Shown: piece by piece, positions 35,623-44,591 of the stretch
How the letters are laid out: each line of letters begins with the position of its first letter
Position numbering within the stretch: the stretch's first letter is position 1
Source: Phycisphaeraceae bacterium
Lineage (GTDB): Bacteria > Planctomycetota > Phycisphaerae > Phycisphaerales > Phycisphaeraceae
NCBI GenBank assembly: GCA_002716625.1
Contig: PBAS01000061.1
Location: forward strand, 1-64,000
Length of the DNA stretch: 64,000 nucleotides
Reading direction: 5' to 3'
The notes under the pieces: model-generated
What the model was told of the DNA's origin: nothing
Seen by the model: the letters and a program-made list of their open reading frames with translations, nothing else
Databases searched by the model: none
Position numbers and translations under genes: made by a program

Positions 35623-36486
35623 ATGGAACCATCAAGTCGGATTGCAGTGATCATTCCAGCGGCTGGCGCCTCCCTGCGATTTCAAGGTGCCGTGGATGAC
35701 ACACTACGGCCGAAAAAAAGCAAGATTGAAACCGTCCTGGCCGGCCGGCCTGTGTTTTTGCGTAGTGTTGAACTGTTCATAAAACGGCCTTCAGTTGTTC
35801 AGATTATTCTGGCAGTTAACCCTGATTTGATTGATGAGTTTTGTTTTAAACATGGCGATAAACTTCGTTTTCACGGGGTTGATATTGTTGCCGGTGGCAG
35901 AGCCGGAAGATGGGAAACCGTGCTGCAGGCAATAAAATCGGTGCAATCAGATTGTAGTCATATCGCTGTACATGATGCGGCCAGGCCACTTACCTGTGCC
36001 CGTCTGATCGATGAGCTTTTTGAGGTCTCACGGCGATTCGCTGCCGTGGTGCCAGGTTTGCCGATCAATGCCACAGTCAAAAGGGTTGCAGATGATGAGG
36101 CGGATGGATCAGGGGATTCTGATCCACTCGATGCAATTCTTGGCCCAGTACCAGAAGGTGAATCCGTGATTCGTCACGTTGTAGAAACGGTGAACCGTGA
36201 GGATCTTGTCGAGGTTCAGACACCACAAATTTTCGAGGCGAATCTTCTGCGTCGAGCTTATGCACAGGTGGCCGATGGCAAAGTCAACGCCGATAGCATT
36301 ACAGATGACGCGGGTCTGGTGGAATTGCTGGGTGAGTCAGTACACGTGGTGGAGGGTCGTACTGCAAACTTCAAGATTACAGGGCGACAGGACTTGCAAC
36401 TTGCTGAAGCGGTTGCGGTGTCTGTGGAACAGAAGAAAGTTGATAGCCTGGGCGCCAAACATTTATTTGCCAGTGATGATGACTAG
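35623..36486 (+). CDS. ispD: 2-C-methyl-D-erythritol 4-phosphate cytidylyltransferase
   Basis: A 287-residue protein with the nucleotidyltransferase start VIIPAAGASLRFQG, then IAVHDAARPLT with the conserved Asp-Ala-Ala-Arg-Pro, PGLPINATVKRV and VQTPQIFEANLLRRAY, and SITDDAGLVELLG. It activates methylerythritol phosphate with CTP in the MEP isoprenoid route. It is longer than E. coli IspD (236 residues) because of inserts near residues 20-40 and 150-180 (acidic, DDEADGSGDSD). Confidence 0.92.
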   Translation: MEPSSRIAVIIPAAGASLRFQGAVDDTLRPKKSKIETVLAGRPVFLRSVELFIKRPSVVQIILAVNPDLIDEFCFKHGDKLRFHGVDIVAGGRAGRWETVLQAIKSVQSDCSHIAVHDAARPLTCARLIDELFEVSRRFAAVVPGLPINATVKRVADDEADGSGDSDPLDAILGPVPEGESVIRHVVETVNREDLVEVQTPQIFEANLLRRAYAQVADGKVNADSITDDAGLVELLGESVHVVEGRTANFKITGRQDLQLAEAVAVSVEQKKVDSLGAKHLFASDDD

Positions 36487-36590
36487 CTCTGGCGTATAAA
36501 GTCTGACATGTCGCGGTTTATGATGGCGGGGAGCCAACAATAAAAACTGCATATGACTGAATCCTGATAGATAGTCTAGGATCACCGACC

Positions 36591-37763
36591 ATGGCCGACC
36601 ATGCTCACCGCCAACTTGTTCAGCAGTTCCCGATCCTCAATCAAATGATTTTTCTAAACCATGCCGGCGTGGCCCCTATCTCAGGGCCCGCTGCCGAGGC
36701 ATTGCGACGTTATGCTGACCAGGGTGTAACGCAGGCTTACGTTGGTAGTGGGTGGTATGCTCAGGTACATCACGTCAAGAAAATGGTGGCAAAACTAATT
36801 GGTGCCAGAGGTGAGCATGAAATTGCCTTCATGCCCAACACGTCCACCGGGTTAAATATGGTAGCTGGAGGCCTCGATTGGCGAGAAGGGGATGACGTGG
36901 TGATTACAAATGTTGAATATCCGGCCAATAGATATCCATGGGAAAATCTTAAGCGCAAGGGTGTATCGGTGATTGAAGTTGCACAGCATTCAGATGGCCG
37001 AGTACATGCTGAAGATGTAATGGAGGCGATTACGGACCGTACCCGCGTGGTAGCCATCTCGCATGTCCAGTACAGCAGCGGCTGTTGTATTGATTTGAAG
37101 CCAATTGCAAAGATGGTTCATTTGGCAGGTGGATACCTGTGTATTGACGCAATTCAAAGTGTGGGTGCAATACCCGTTGATGTTCAGGCAATGGACATCG
37201 ACTTTCTTTCAGCAGATGGCCACAAATGGATGTTGGGACCGGAAGGGTGCGGTATCTTCTATTGTCGCGAAGACTTGATTGAGATGATTCATCCACCAGT
37301 CGTGGGATGGATGTGTATGGTCAATGCCGAACAATATGGCGACTATCAATTCGAATTAACCAATGATGGCCGACGTTTTGAGCCAGGAAGTTATAACATC
37401 CCGGGTATCTTGAGCCTTGGTGCCAGTGTCGAGTTGCTTTTGCACGTTGGCATGGATGAGGTTTGTTCCGCCATTGAGGCCCTTACAACGTGTCTTTGTG
37501 ATGGCTTGACAGAGATTGGATATTCTGTTTTCAGCCCGAGGGGTCACGGTGAATGCAGTGGAATCGTGGCCTTTGATGTACCCCTGTCCCCGCATGGTGT
37601 GAAACCGGAAATGTCACCGATGGAAATTGTTGCCAGGCTGGCAAAAAAGGGGATTGTTATTGTTGAGCGTGAGGGGCACCTGCGTGCCAGCCCACACTAT
37701 TACAATACTCCGCAGCAAATCAGATCATTGATTGAGGCTTTGGATTCTATTTCTAATGGCTAA
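36591..37763 (+). CDS. Class V aminotransferase (cysteine-desulfurase-like fold)
   Basis: A 390-residue PLP enzyme. Opening FLNHAGVAPISGPAAEAL, PLP-phosphate region MPNTSTGLNMVA, CIDAIQSVGAIPVDVQAMDIDFLSADGHKWMLGPEGCGIFYC with the Schiff-base Lys in DGHKW, and a C-terminal RASPHYYNT are typical of the SufS/CsdA/isopenicillin-epimerase-like group. The substrate is unclear: no NifS-type Cys loop is obvious. Its last 11 bases overlap the convergent lipoprotein gene. Confidence 0.88.
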   Translation: MADHAHRQLVQQFPILNQMIFLNHAGVAPISGPAAEALRRYADQGVTQAYVGSGWYAQVHHVKKMVAKLIGARGEHEIAFMPNTSTGLNMVAGGLDWREGDDVVITNVEYPANRYPWENLKRKGVSVIEVAQHSDGRVHAEDVMEAITDRTRVVAISHVQYSSGCCIDLKPIAKMVHLAGGYLCIDAIQSVGAIPVDVQAMDIDFLSADGHKWMLGPEGCGIFYCREDLIEMIHPPVVGWMCMVNAEQYGDYQFELTNDGRRFEPGSYNIPGILSLGASVELLLHVGMDEVCSAIEALTTCLCDGLTEIGYSVFSPRGHGECSGIVAFDVPLSPHGVKPEMSPMEIVARLAKKGIVIVEREGHLRASPHYYNTPQQIRSLIEALDSISNG

Positions 37764-38535
37764 TGGTGGGGTAAGGTTCCACGGTCTTGTACCAACCGTT
37801 GCCTTTGGGTACTGAGACATCGAGAAGTTTCGGGTCCACTTTTTCATTGAGTTTTACATTACTCAGATCAACGGTCTGCCGGTTAGGGCCATCATCCAAG
37901 GTCGAGGCTCGTATGGGTAGGCAGGTTATGCTGTGATACCACACGTCAATCTGTTTGACCTCGGTTCGTCGAGTGGGTTTTGGTGTCATCCGCATGTGAA
38001 TGGAGTTGGTCGGGTCCTTTTTGGTTGGCGATATGATTGAAACATCGAAATGTTTAAGAATGAGATCTTTGCGCACGGTGATTGGTAGGAAAAAGGGACC
38101 ATCGCCGTCAGCTAATGGGTCGGATGCAGTTTTGTCAGGTGGGACGATCTCACGCTTGGTGAAAATTTTTTCGTTGTCATCACGATCAACCAGCCAACGC
38201 CCATCAAAAATATACCATTGGTTCTGCTTCTGGAGGCGTCGGTCAATGAGTAGCTGGACCAGATGAATGGAAAACTTAGCCGGCGGCCCAGTGGTAAAAA
38301 CGATCCGGCCCTTGCGCATTTCCTTCTCATCGAGCACGCCAATGCCTTCAACCTTTTCCAACTGAAGATCGGCCATGATTGACCTGATGCCCTCTAATCG
38401 CTTTTCAACAATTCCCAGCCACTGTTCGGCGGTTGTTGAAGACGAAGTCTGATTTGGCAAGGGTGTTGAAGCATCGAGCCTGCAACCTAGGCCGGCAAAG
38501 ACAAGCATGAAAATCAGTGGTGCCAGGGACTTCAT
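37753..38535 (-). CDS. LolA-like outer-membrane lipoprotein carrier domain protein
   Basis: A 260-residue protein with a lipoprotein-like signal (LVFAGLGC, Cys18). The body has an antiparallel sheet pattern reminiscent of LolA/LolB: SIMADLQLEKVEGIG, KGRIVFTTGPPAKFSIHL, WYIFDGRWLVDRD, and a C-terminal VDLSNVKLNEKVDPKLLDVSVP. LolA itself is not lipidated, so this is more likely a LolB-type or unrelated relative. Its ATG is directly abutted by the stop of the upstream membrane-protein gene. Confidence 0.7.
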   Translation of the reverse strand: MKSLAPLIFMLVFAGLGCRLDASTPLPNQTSSSTTAEQWLGIVEKRLEGIRSIMADLQLEKVEGIGVLDEKEMRKGRIVFTTGPPAKFSIHLVQLLIDRRLQKQNQWYIFDGRWLVDRDDNEKIFTKREIVPPDKTASDPLADGDGPFFLPITVRKDLILKHFDVSIISPTKKDPTNSIHMRMTPKPTRRTEVKQIDVWYHSITCLPIRASTLDDGPNRQTVDLSNVKLNEKVDPKLLDVSVPKGNGWYKTVEPYPTISH

Positions 38536-39063
38536 CTAAGTAGTGGATGGTTGTGATGTTGGTAGGGTGTTGAGGATGATTAACGCCTTGTCAATTAGTT
38601 TTCCTTGATCACTGACAAGACGTAATTCAATCAATGCCACAATAATATTGATGATGATTGCCGAGATCGCCAATGCCAGGTGAATCCCTGCCGGCCAGAG
38701 TATATTTACAGTCGGATCACAACCTGCGCCCCCGATCATTGCAGCCAGTGTTCCCCCGATGGCGACTAAACCTGCAGCCAGAACCCTTATTTTCCGAGAT
38801 AATGATGGCGCCACAAAATCATTGTATTGCATCCCTCCCTTGTCCACCGCAGCGTGTAACCATTTTGAGGTTGCCATGAAATATGTGAATATCGCCACAT
38901 GCGTCAGGGCACACATCAGTCCACAGGCAATACCGATCGCAATATGGGTTGAATATACGGTCATGGCTCCGGATTCTACATCCAATGCAGACAGGCCGAC
39001 GGTGAAAGCCATGGCCAATAAGATGATATTGGCTGCAGATAAACCCAAGGCGATTGAAAACAT
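38536..39063 (-). CDS. Four-helix membrane protein of unknown function
   Basis: A 175-residue protein with four hydrophobic helices (about 7-27, 38-60, 92-112, 122-147). A histidine in each of the second (STHIAIG, ALTHVAIF) and fourth (GIHLALA) helix regions could bind a cofactor, but I do not recognise a family. Its stop touches the start of the LolA-like gene, so the two form an operon. Confidence 0.7.
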   Translation of the reverse strand: MFSIALGLSAANIILLAMAFTVGLSALDVESGAMTVYSTHIAIGIACGLMCALTHVAIFTYFMATSKWLHAAVDKGGMQYNDFVAPSLSRKIRVLAAGLVAIGGTLAAMIGGAGCDPTVNILWPAGIHLALAISAIIINIIVALIELRLVSDQGKLIDKALIILNTLPTSQPSTT

Positions 39064-39365
39064 GCGAGTATTTTACCGAAAGGTTTTGATTGATATTCGC
39101 CATTGTCCCCAATTAGGGTAATTGGGGTCTGGAAATCCAGATAAAGGCGGAATTCCGCGTGCAGTTACGGTGTATTTGTGCCCGATGGCGAATTGCATTT
39201 GATAATCCAGCGGGGTTTACCTTTTAAGTTGCCCCTGGCCAGGTTGTCGTTGGAATATATTTGTCGTAACCGGACATAGTCAAAGTGCAGTGCGATTGAA
39301 AGTCCAAGGGTTGTGGATCTGCACCAAGCCCCTAAGGTTACGGGCATCTGGTGAGTAATCCACCT
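39064..39365. other. 302-bp intergenic region with stacked palindromes
   Basis: The gap lies upstream of the membrane-protein gene and downstream of the GH2-like gene, both minus strand. Three perfect palindromes sit at 39107-39158. No ORF looks real. Confidence 0.6.
39107..39158. repeat. Three consecutive perfect palindromes
   Basis: CCCCAATTA / TAATTGGGG with a 3-base loop (39107-39127), TCTGGA / TCCAGA with a 2-base centre (39128-39141), and GCGGAATTCCGC without spacer (39147-39158) lie within 52 bases, about 45 bases upstream of the minus-strand membrane-protein start. They may be operators or an RNA leader structure. Confidence 0.75.
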
Positions 39366-40124
39366 TCAGGATGCTTGCGGCAGGTTACGAAATATAAAGC
39401 GAGTTGGGTCAAGCGTATGCAGGCGATCGGCAATTCGATCGCCTGTGCGACAGTGGTCATTAACCAGCCAGCCAGCGAGGCTTGGATGGGCGGCCAAGCG
39501 GTCAACTTGTTGCCGCACCTGGCTGTTACCGGCCACATTGCGATTGCGGGATAGTGGCACTGATTGGATTAAGAGGATCCCTGCCCGGTCAGCAGCATCG
39601 AACAGTACATCGGGGCCAAAATGGTCCTGGATCACGAGAAGACTATCACCGCCGACCGGAAGGATATGTTTCTCATCATCGGGTGTGATCGATACCACTG
39701 ACTGGTAGTCATATTGGCGACCGTTGACCAATAGCGTTGATTGAGTATCGCCTTTTGGCGTCCTTACGGATGTCATACCTAAAGTGGAGGTCATCTTATC
39801 GACCACCTTGTCGCCAGCTAGGAGTGTTAAGGTGAAACTGTAAAGTTCCTGTCCCCCCATCCCTGCGGGCCACCAGCGTTGGGGTTCGCCGATGGAGAAA
39901 TGGATTGCGCCATCACCGTTATGAAGTTCAGCAGATGTCTGGTGGGTAAAGATACGCTTGTGCGGTCCGACCAACTTCATGTGCATTTTCAGCAAGTCCA
40001 CATCGGCTTGGTTGTTGCCGCCAATTTGAAAAGTGACATTGATCACTGCTTGATCTTCGTCTACATAACGCACCAGTGGTCGTACTGATTTAATACGCCA
40101 TTTTTTTCTGTATTTGGTAACCAT
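39366..40124 (-). CDS. Short glycoside-hydrolase-2-like protein, catalytic part missing or degenerate
   Basis: ATG 40124 is preferred because GGAGG lies just upstream; an in-frame TTG exists at 40139. The product has 252 residues. Residues 1-110 resemble the immunoglobulin-like domain of GH2 enzymes (VRPLVRYVDEDQAVINVTFQIGG, then PQRWWPAGMGGQELYSFTLTL). The rest resembles the beginning of the GH2 barrel (LLVNGR, VLFDAADRAGILLIQSVPL). The usual catalytic NE pair is absent and the sugar-binding N-terminal domain is missing. It may be a remnant or a binding protein. Confidence 0.6.
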   Translation of the reverse strand: MVTKYRKKWRIKSVRPLVRYVDEDQAVINVTFQIGGNNQADVDLLKMHMKLVGPHKRIFTHQTSAELHNGDGAIHFSIGEPQRWWPAGMGGQELYSFTLTLLAGDKVVDKMTSTLGMTSVRTPKGDTQSTLLVNGRQYDYQSVVSITPDDEKHILPVGGDSLLVIQDHFGPDVLFDAADRAGILLIQSVPLSRNRNVAGNSQVRQQVDRLAAHPSLAGWLVNDHCRTGDRIADRLHTLDPTRFIFRNLPQAS

Positions 40125-40507
40125 GACGGATGCCTCCAAAAAGTGGTAGAAAGTTCTGAATTATTCTCCCGAGGTGCCTCAAAGGCAAGCCCTATGCGTA
40201 GTCTATGCTCCAGTTACCCACCGCATATCAGCGGTAACCCATGTGACCCTTATAATCGATATGATCCAACATTTGGTGGATTCCACATATTTTCGTGAAA
40301 CGTTGAATCCGACTTGATCCTTCACCGCGGGGTGCATAATGTTTCTTTGGCATTTATCGTTATGGATGCAATGATATTGGTCAGGGTGTAACAAAATCAG
40401 GATGGTAACAGAGCGTAGCACCTTGAGAGGAACGGGACTTAACGGTTTTCATCCGTTGTATTCAGCGGATGCGTAGCGTTGCTTGATATGAACGCCAATA
40501 CGTCTCG
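40125..40507. other. 383-bp intergenic region
   Basis: It lies between two minus-strand genes. Visible are imperfect inverted repeats near 40210-40235 (GTTACC / GGTAAC, with CCGC / GCGG inside) and CATCCG / CGGATG near 40450-40472. No RNA gene, ORF or clear promoter is recognised. Confidence 0.4.
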
Positions 40508-41059
40508 TTACGATGTGCGATGCCTTTCGTCGGTGAGGTTTTGGATGTGATTATGCGGTTGCGGGCAACGCGAAGGCCACATGACTTGAAATGGCAGGTG
40601 AATCTGACCACGTGCCCAGCCCAAAAAGGATCTCGCTTCAGACTCATCTGCCAGCAGGTTTTGATCTAGATGTGCCAATAAGCGGTGTTGTTGATCATAC
40701 AGCCATAGCCCTGTCGTTTGATGTGTTTCATCTTTCCATTGCGCGACGGCAATATCAGTAAGCTTAATCCGTATGCGACCTGTTGGCCCAGCCAATACCA
40801 GGGCGTCAGGATTGATTTCAATCTGTCGATTTCGGCATCGTCGGGCATCGCGCATGATTGATATGGTGGTGGTCCATATGGTGATGATGAGCAGCAGGAT
40901 GGAAAGCAGTCGAATCGGTAGGTTGGACCATTGGATGAAAAGCCAAAGAACGAAAATTGCACCCACGATGATTGCGAAGAATATTTTCGTCGTCTGGTAC
41001 CGGCGCAATCGATGTGGTGGTAACCACAGGCGGTGTTCTTCGTACTTGGTGGTGGCCAT
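40508..41059 (-). CDS. Two-helix membrane protein with PH-like cytosolic domain
   Basis: ATG 41059 gives 183 residues; a TTG at 41068 is also in frame and neither has a strong ribosome site. Two hydrophobic helices (about 27-44 and 50-67) are followed by a soluble part (NPDALVLAGPTGRIRIKLTDIAVAQWKDE) resembling the membrane-linked bacterial PH-like proteins. A His-rich tail ends the protein. Function unknown. Confidence 0.6.
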   Translation of the reverse strand: MATTKYEEHRLWLPPHRLRRYQTTKIFFAIIVGAIFVLWLFIQWSNLPIRLLSILLLIITIWTTTISIMRDARRCRNRQIEINPDALVLAGPTGRIRIKLTDIAVAQWKDETHQTTGLWLYDQQHRLLAHLDQNLLADESEARSFLGWARGQIHLPFQVMWPSRCPQPHNHIQNLTDERHRTS

Positions 41060-41422
41060 GAGCAGCAATAAGAAAAAGCAGCATCAACTGGTTGATATCA
41101 CAATGAGAATCTACTGGACTAAAAGCGACCTGCCCCCCTCGCTAAGGGGAGTGGCATATTCCTTGCAGTTTGGAAATGTTTACCGGTCATGTGACCGCCT
41201 GAAATAAGATTGTCACATGTTGGATCATACTCTTCGGCAAGTTGCAGGTGATGAACGACTAATTCCTTAGTTTAGTGAATGGCATGCTTTTCTTGGATGC
41301 CGACATGGTGCTCCTGTCGCCATGGGGTGGCCAGTTAGCCGGGACTTGTTTTCGCCAACCGCAGCGGTCAGACCCATGGTGGGAATACCAGTTTCCGTTT
41401 TAGTTGACCAACCCTCGATTTT
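41060..41422. other. Intergenic region of about 360 bp
   Basis: Small perfect palindromes occur at 41083-41096 (ATCAAC / GTTGAT) and 41184-41197 (CGGTCA / TGACCG), each with a 2-base centre. They could be operators. No convincing ORF or RNA gene is seen. Confidence 0.4.
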
Positions 41423-41812
41423 CTATTGCTTGCTACGTGCAGCCGTCGAGACCTGAATGTAGCTGTTGCGTAAATCATAGAGGGTTGTCGTCAACAGGTT
41501 CTCTTCCTCCTCAGTGAGGTTCCCCTTTGTCTTCTTCTCAATAACAGTGAGCAGGTCAATGTGGTGTCGTGCCAACTCAAGATGCGCCACACGTTGGCCA
41601 GTCCGCGGATCGGCAATTGCTCCCATGGCAAACAGTGCTTGCGTAGCCATCGTGCTCACTAGGGCTTCGAAAGTGGCTGGGGGCATCTGCCCTTCACCTC
41701 CTGTGGATGATGAATCGCCTGTCTGTTCTTGTTCAGTCAACCGCTGTTTTTCAGCTTGTGCTTCAGCTTTCCAGTCACCATCTATTTGGATTTTTGGGGT
41801 TTCTTCTGTCAT
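41423..41812 (-). CDS. DUF1844 family protein
   Basis: A 129-residue protein. An acidic, Gln-rich N terminus leads into the DUF1844 core: FEALVSTMATQALFAMGAIADPRTGQRVAHLELARHHIDLLTVIEKKTKGNLTEEEENLLTTTLYDLRNSYIQV. The family is widespread in planctomycetes and related phyla and has no known function. It lies 33 bases downstream of the HlyD-type gene on the same strand. Confidence 0.92.
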   Translation of the reverse strand: MTEETPKIQIDGDWKAEAQAEKQRLTEQEQTGDSSSTGGEGQMPPATFEALVSTMATQALFAMGAIADPRTGQRVAHLELARHHIDLLTVIEKKTKGNLTEEEENLLTTTLYDLRNSYIQVSTAARSKQ

Positions 41813-41845
41813 GATTTCTCCAAGTATACTCGATTAGTTTAACAT

Positions 41846-42748
41846 CTACCGGTTTTTGCCTGTTACGACACCCACCAACTGCGTCAAATGCTTCATGTTT
41901 GTTTCTGACTTGGCTGCAGTTTGTGGGTTGGAAAGATATACCGATACCTGCCAGCCGGCGCCCAGGTAATCGTTTTCATTGGGTACGTTAATCCGTATGA
42001 GTTTGGTGCCACTGGCTGGATCCACAACCTTTGCGATATGTTGTACCGTACCATTGATGAGGCGATCGCGTGGAGCAACTTTAGCTTTGATATAAGCTTT
42101 GTGACCGACCTTTAAATCAAGCGTGTCGGTTACAGGTACGTGAGCATCGATGGTCAGTGTTTCAACAGCAACCAACCGTACAACCGGCTCGCCGGGCTGA
42201 ACAATCTCACCCACCGCAACTTCCTCACCTTCTTTGACCCGTTGGATAACCCCGTCAATAGGCGCTCGCAGTGTGTAGCGACTGTGTGTCTCCTTGGCCT
42301 CTTTTAGCCGCAGTTGAGCCTCTTGCAGATCAAGTTGGCGCTGCTGAAGTTCCAATTCGGCGATTTTGAATTCAACCTTGCGGTTTCGGAGTTCTAAATC
42401 ATTGGCGGCATCGGCTTCCCACATCTGTTGTGTTTGGTCAAGATTCACCTGGGCTAAGTCGCGTTGGGCTTTAGCCGCTTCGATCGTGACATCCAACTGG
42501 ATTCTCATTTCCAGAATCCGGATGTCCGATTCTCCCTTCTTATCCTCCAGAATCATTAATACATCATTGGCTTTGACCAGGCTCCCGGGCTTGACTGCGA
42601 TTTTAACTACCTTTCCCCCTTGGAGAAACGCTAAGCTGCGATCATCACGGGCTTTGGTCACCGCGTCGATTTGGGACCAACTGGTACTTGTAAGATAAAG
42701 GCACATGCCAAATATGACGAGCATGCGGAGTATTGAGAACAGATTCAT
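41846..42748 (-). CDS. HlyD/RND-type periplasmic adaptor
   Basis: A 300-residue protein with a signal peptide, a first half-lipoyl segment (GGKVVKIAVKPGSLVKANDVLMIL), a coiled-coil hairpin of about 90 residues rich in Gln, Leu and Glu, the second half-lipoyl (YTLRAPIDGVIQRVKEGEEVAVGEIVQPGEPVVRL) and a beta-barrel domain. Adaptors of this kind link an inner-membrane pump to the outer membrane. No pump gene is adjacent, so the partner must be elsewhere. Confidence 0.88.
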   Translation of the reverse strand: MNLFSILRMLVIFGMCLYLTSTSWSQIDAVTKARDDRSLAFLQGGKVVKIAVKPGSLVKANDVLMILEDKKGESDIRILEMRIQLDVTIEAAKAQRDLAQVNLDQTQQMWEADAANDLELRNRKVEFKIAELELQQRQLDLQEAQLRLKEAKETHSRYTLRAPIDGVIQRVKEGEEVAVGEIVQPGEPVVRLVAVETLTIDAHVPVTDTLDLKVGHKAYIKAKVAPRDRLINGTVQHIAKVVDPASGTKLIRINVPNENDYLGAGWQVSVYLSNPQTAAKSETNMKHLTQLVGVVTGKNR

Positions 42749-42929
42749 GATTTATCTCCTAGTGTACTGTAAACCGGATCCGATCAGTTTAAAATAAGCC
42801 CTAAATCGGATCTGTGCTCATTATACTATTCTAGGATTCACAAATCCCCGTACTGGTTTGAAGTCCTGGTATGGGCGTTTAAGTAATTAATTTATTGGAC
42901 GGCAATGCCGTTGAATTGGAGTTTAACCG

Positions 42930-43334
42930 ATGAGCCAAACCTCAAAAGAACTTACCAAAAACCTTGACATCACCTATGACGATAAGGGGCTGATCGCAGC
43001 CATTGTGCAAGACATTGACACTCAACAGGTGCTTATGATCGGTTGGATGAACGAGCAGGCAGTTGAATTAACGCTAGAGACAGGTCGTGCGACATTCTAT
43101 TCTCGTAGTCGGGATAAGATTTGGGTTAAGGGGGAGGAATCCGGCCATACGCAAGAGGTTGTTGAAGCACGAATCGACTGCGATCAGGATGCATTATTGC
43201 TGCGTTGTCGGTCAAATGGTCCTGCTTGCCATGTGGGCTATGCCACTTGTTTTTATCGGGTAGTGGAAACAGACAGCCATCTAAAGACTATTGAACCCCG
43301 TCAATTCGATCCGGCGGATGTATATTCCTCCTGA
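42930..43334 (+). CDS. hisI: Phosphoribosyl-AMP cyclohydrolase
   Basis: A 134-residue HisI with VLMIGWMNEQAVELTLETGRATFYSRSRDKIWVKGEESGHTQEV, the DCDQDALLLRC metal-binding segment and the C-terminal zinc cysteines (GPACHVGYATCFYR). It opens the adenine ring of PR-AMP in histidine synthesis, cytosolic. It is not fused to HisE. hisH lies in the same window at 61911 but in a separate locus. Confidence 0.96.
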   Translation: MSQTSKELTKNLDITYDDKGLIAAIVQDIDTQQVLMIGWMNEQAVELTLETGRATFYSRSRDKIWVKGEESGHTQEVVEARIDCDQDALLLRCRSNGPACHVGYATCFYRVVETDSHLKTIEPRQFDPADVYSS

Positions 43335-43438
43335 TTTCTGTGGTTATGGTGGGTCGTAATACGTCAGCCGGTAATTGACGAAGAAGTCGGGTAAATGGGC
43401 TACAGCAGTACCCGCTGTCAGCGGTTATACTTGTATTT

Positions 43439-44545
43439 ATGGTTAGGAGATCAGGCATAAAAGACAAAAGTGAACGGTTGTCAACACTTCGCAACCGTAT
43501 ACGCCAGTGGGATGTTGCTGCATTGCTCATAACCCACTCAGCTGATATCCGTTATCTAACAGGATTTATTGGCGATGATAGTTGGTTGCTCGTGCCGGCT
43601 CGTGGACAACGTGCTACCGTGATTAGCGACTTTCGCTATCAAGAGCAGATTAAGCGTGAAGCACCACAAGTTACGGCGATCATGCGCGGCAGTTCACTGG
43701 AAGACGAACTGGCAAAAATTGCCGAGCGCCGCAGGTACAAGAAAGTCGCGGTTCAGGCTGATTACGTCTCTCTGGCCACTCGTAAACGTATTGGTCAAAA
43801 GATTGGGGCACGGCGATTGGTACATGTTGAGGACGGTATGCTTGGTCAACGTGCGGTCAAAGACCGCGAAGAAGTGAAGTCGATTCGTCGAGCCGTGGCT
43901 ATTACCCAAAAGGCATTTCTCAGCACAATCAAACAGCTAAGATCCGGTCAACGTGAATTTGAGGTGGCGGCTCTGCTTGAGTATGAGATGCGGCGGATTG
44001 GAGCAGATGGTCGTGCATTTGGAACGATCATTGCTGCCGATGCGAACGCCAGTTTACCGCATGCGGTACCGGGTAATACAAAAATTAAGAATGGTGGAAT
44101 CGTACTTTTTGACTGGGGGGCGGTGGTTGACGGTTACTGTGCAGATCTTACGAGGGTTGTCGCCTTGGGGGCCATGAAACCAATTCTACGCCAGATTTAC
44201 CAAATTGTGCTGGATGCTCACGATGCGGCAATTTCGCAAGTCAAGCCAGGTAAGAGATTTAAAGATATTGATCGTGTTGCGCGAGATCTAATAGCCTCTG
44301 CTGGTTACGGTAAGCAATTTGGTCATTCACTGGGGCACGGTATTGGCTTGCAGATCCATGAACAGCCTGTCCTGTCCGAGCGTTCACTGGATTGTATGCA
44401 ACCTGGGCATGTTTTTACCGTTGAACCGGGAATCTACCTGCCGGGCATTGGTGGTATTCGTATTGAAAGTGATGTTTTAGTGACTGAAAATGGACACCAG
44501 GTGCTCAGCCAGTTGCCCAAGGACCTGCAATCCGCGATCATTTGA
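43439..44545 (+). CDS. Xaa-Pro aminopeptidase (M24B)
   Basis: A 368-residue protein with a creatinase N-terminal domain (LLITHSADIRYLTGFIGDDSWLLV) and an M24 catalytic domain. The metal ligands are in LFDWGAVVDGYCADLTR (two Asp), FGHSLGHGIGLQIHEQP (His), FTVEPGIYLPG (Glu) and GGIRIESDVLV (Glu). It cleaves N-terminal residues before proline. It sits directly upstream of accB-accC, an order seen in other bacteria too. Confidence 0.93.
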   Translation: MVRRSGIKDKSERLSTLRNRIRQWDVAALLITHSADIRYLTGFIGDDSWLLVPARGQRATVISDFRYQEQIKREAPQVTAIMRGSSLEDELAKIAERRRYKKVAVQADYVSLATRKRIGQKIGARRLVHVEDGMLGQRAVKDREEVKSIRRAVAITQKAFLSTIKQLRSGQREFEVAALLEYEMRRIGADGRAFGTIIAADANASLPHAVPGNTKIKNGGIVLFDWGAVVDGYCADLTRVVALGAMKPILRQIYQIVLDAHDAAISQVKPGKRFKDIDRVARDLIASAGYGKQFGHSLGHGIGLQIHEQPVLSERSLDCMQPGHVFTVEPGIYLPGIGGIRIESDVLVTENGHQVLSQLPKDLQSAII

Positions 44546-44591
44546 GACTTGGAAACCACCGAAGGGGCCCTTTACTTTTGCGGAACCGGTT

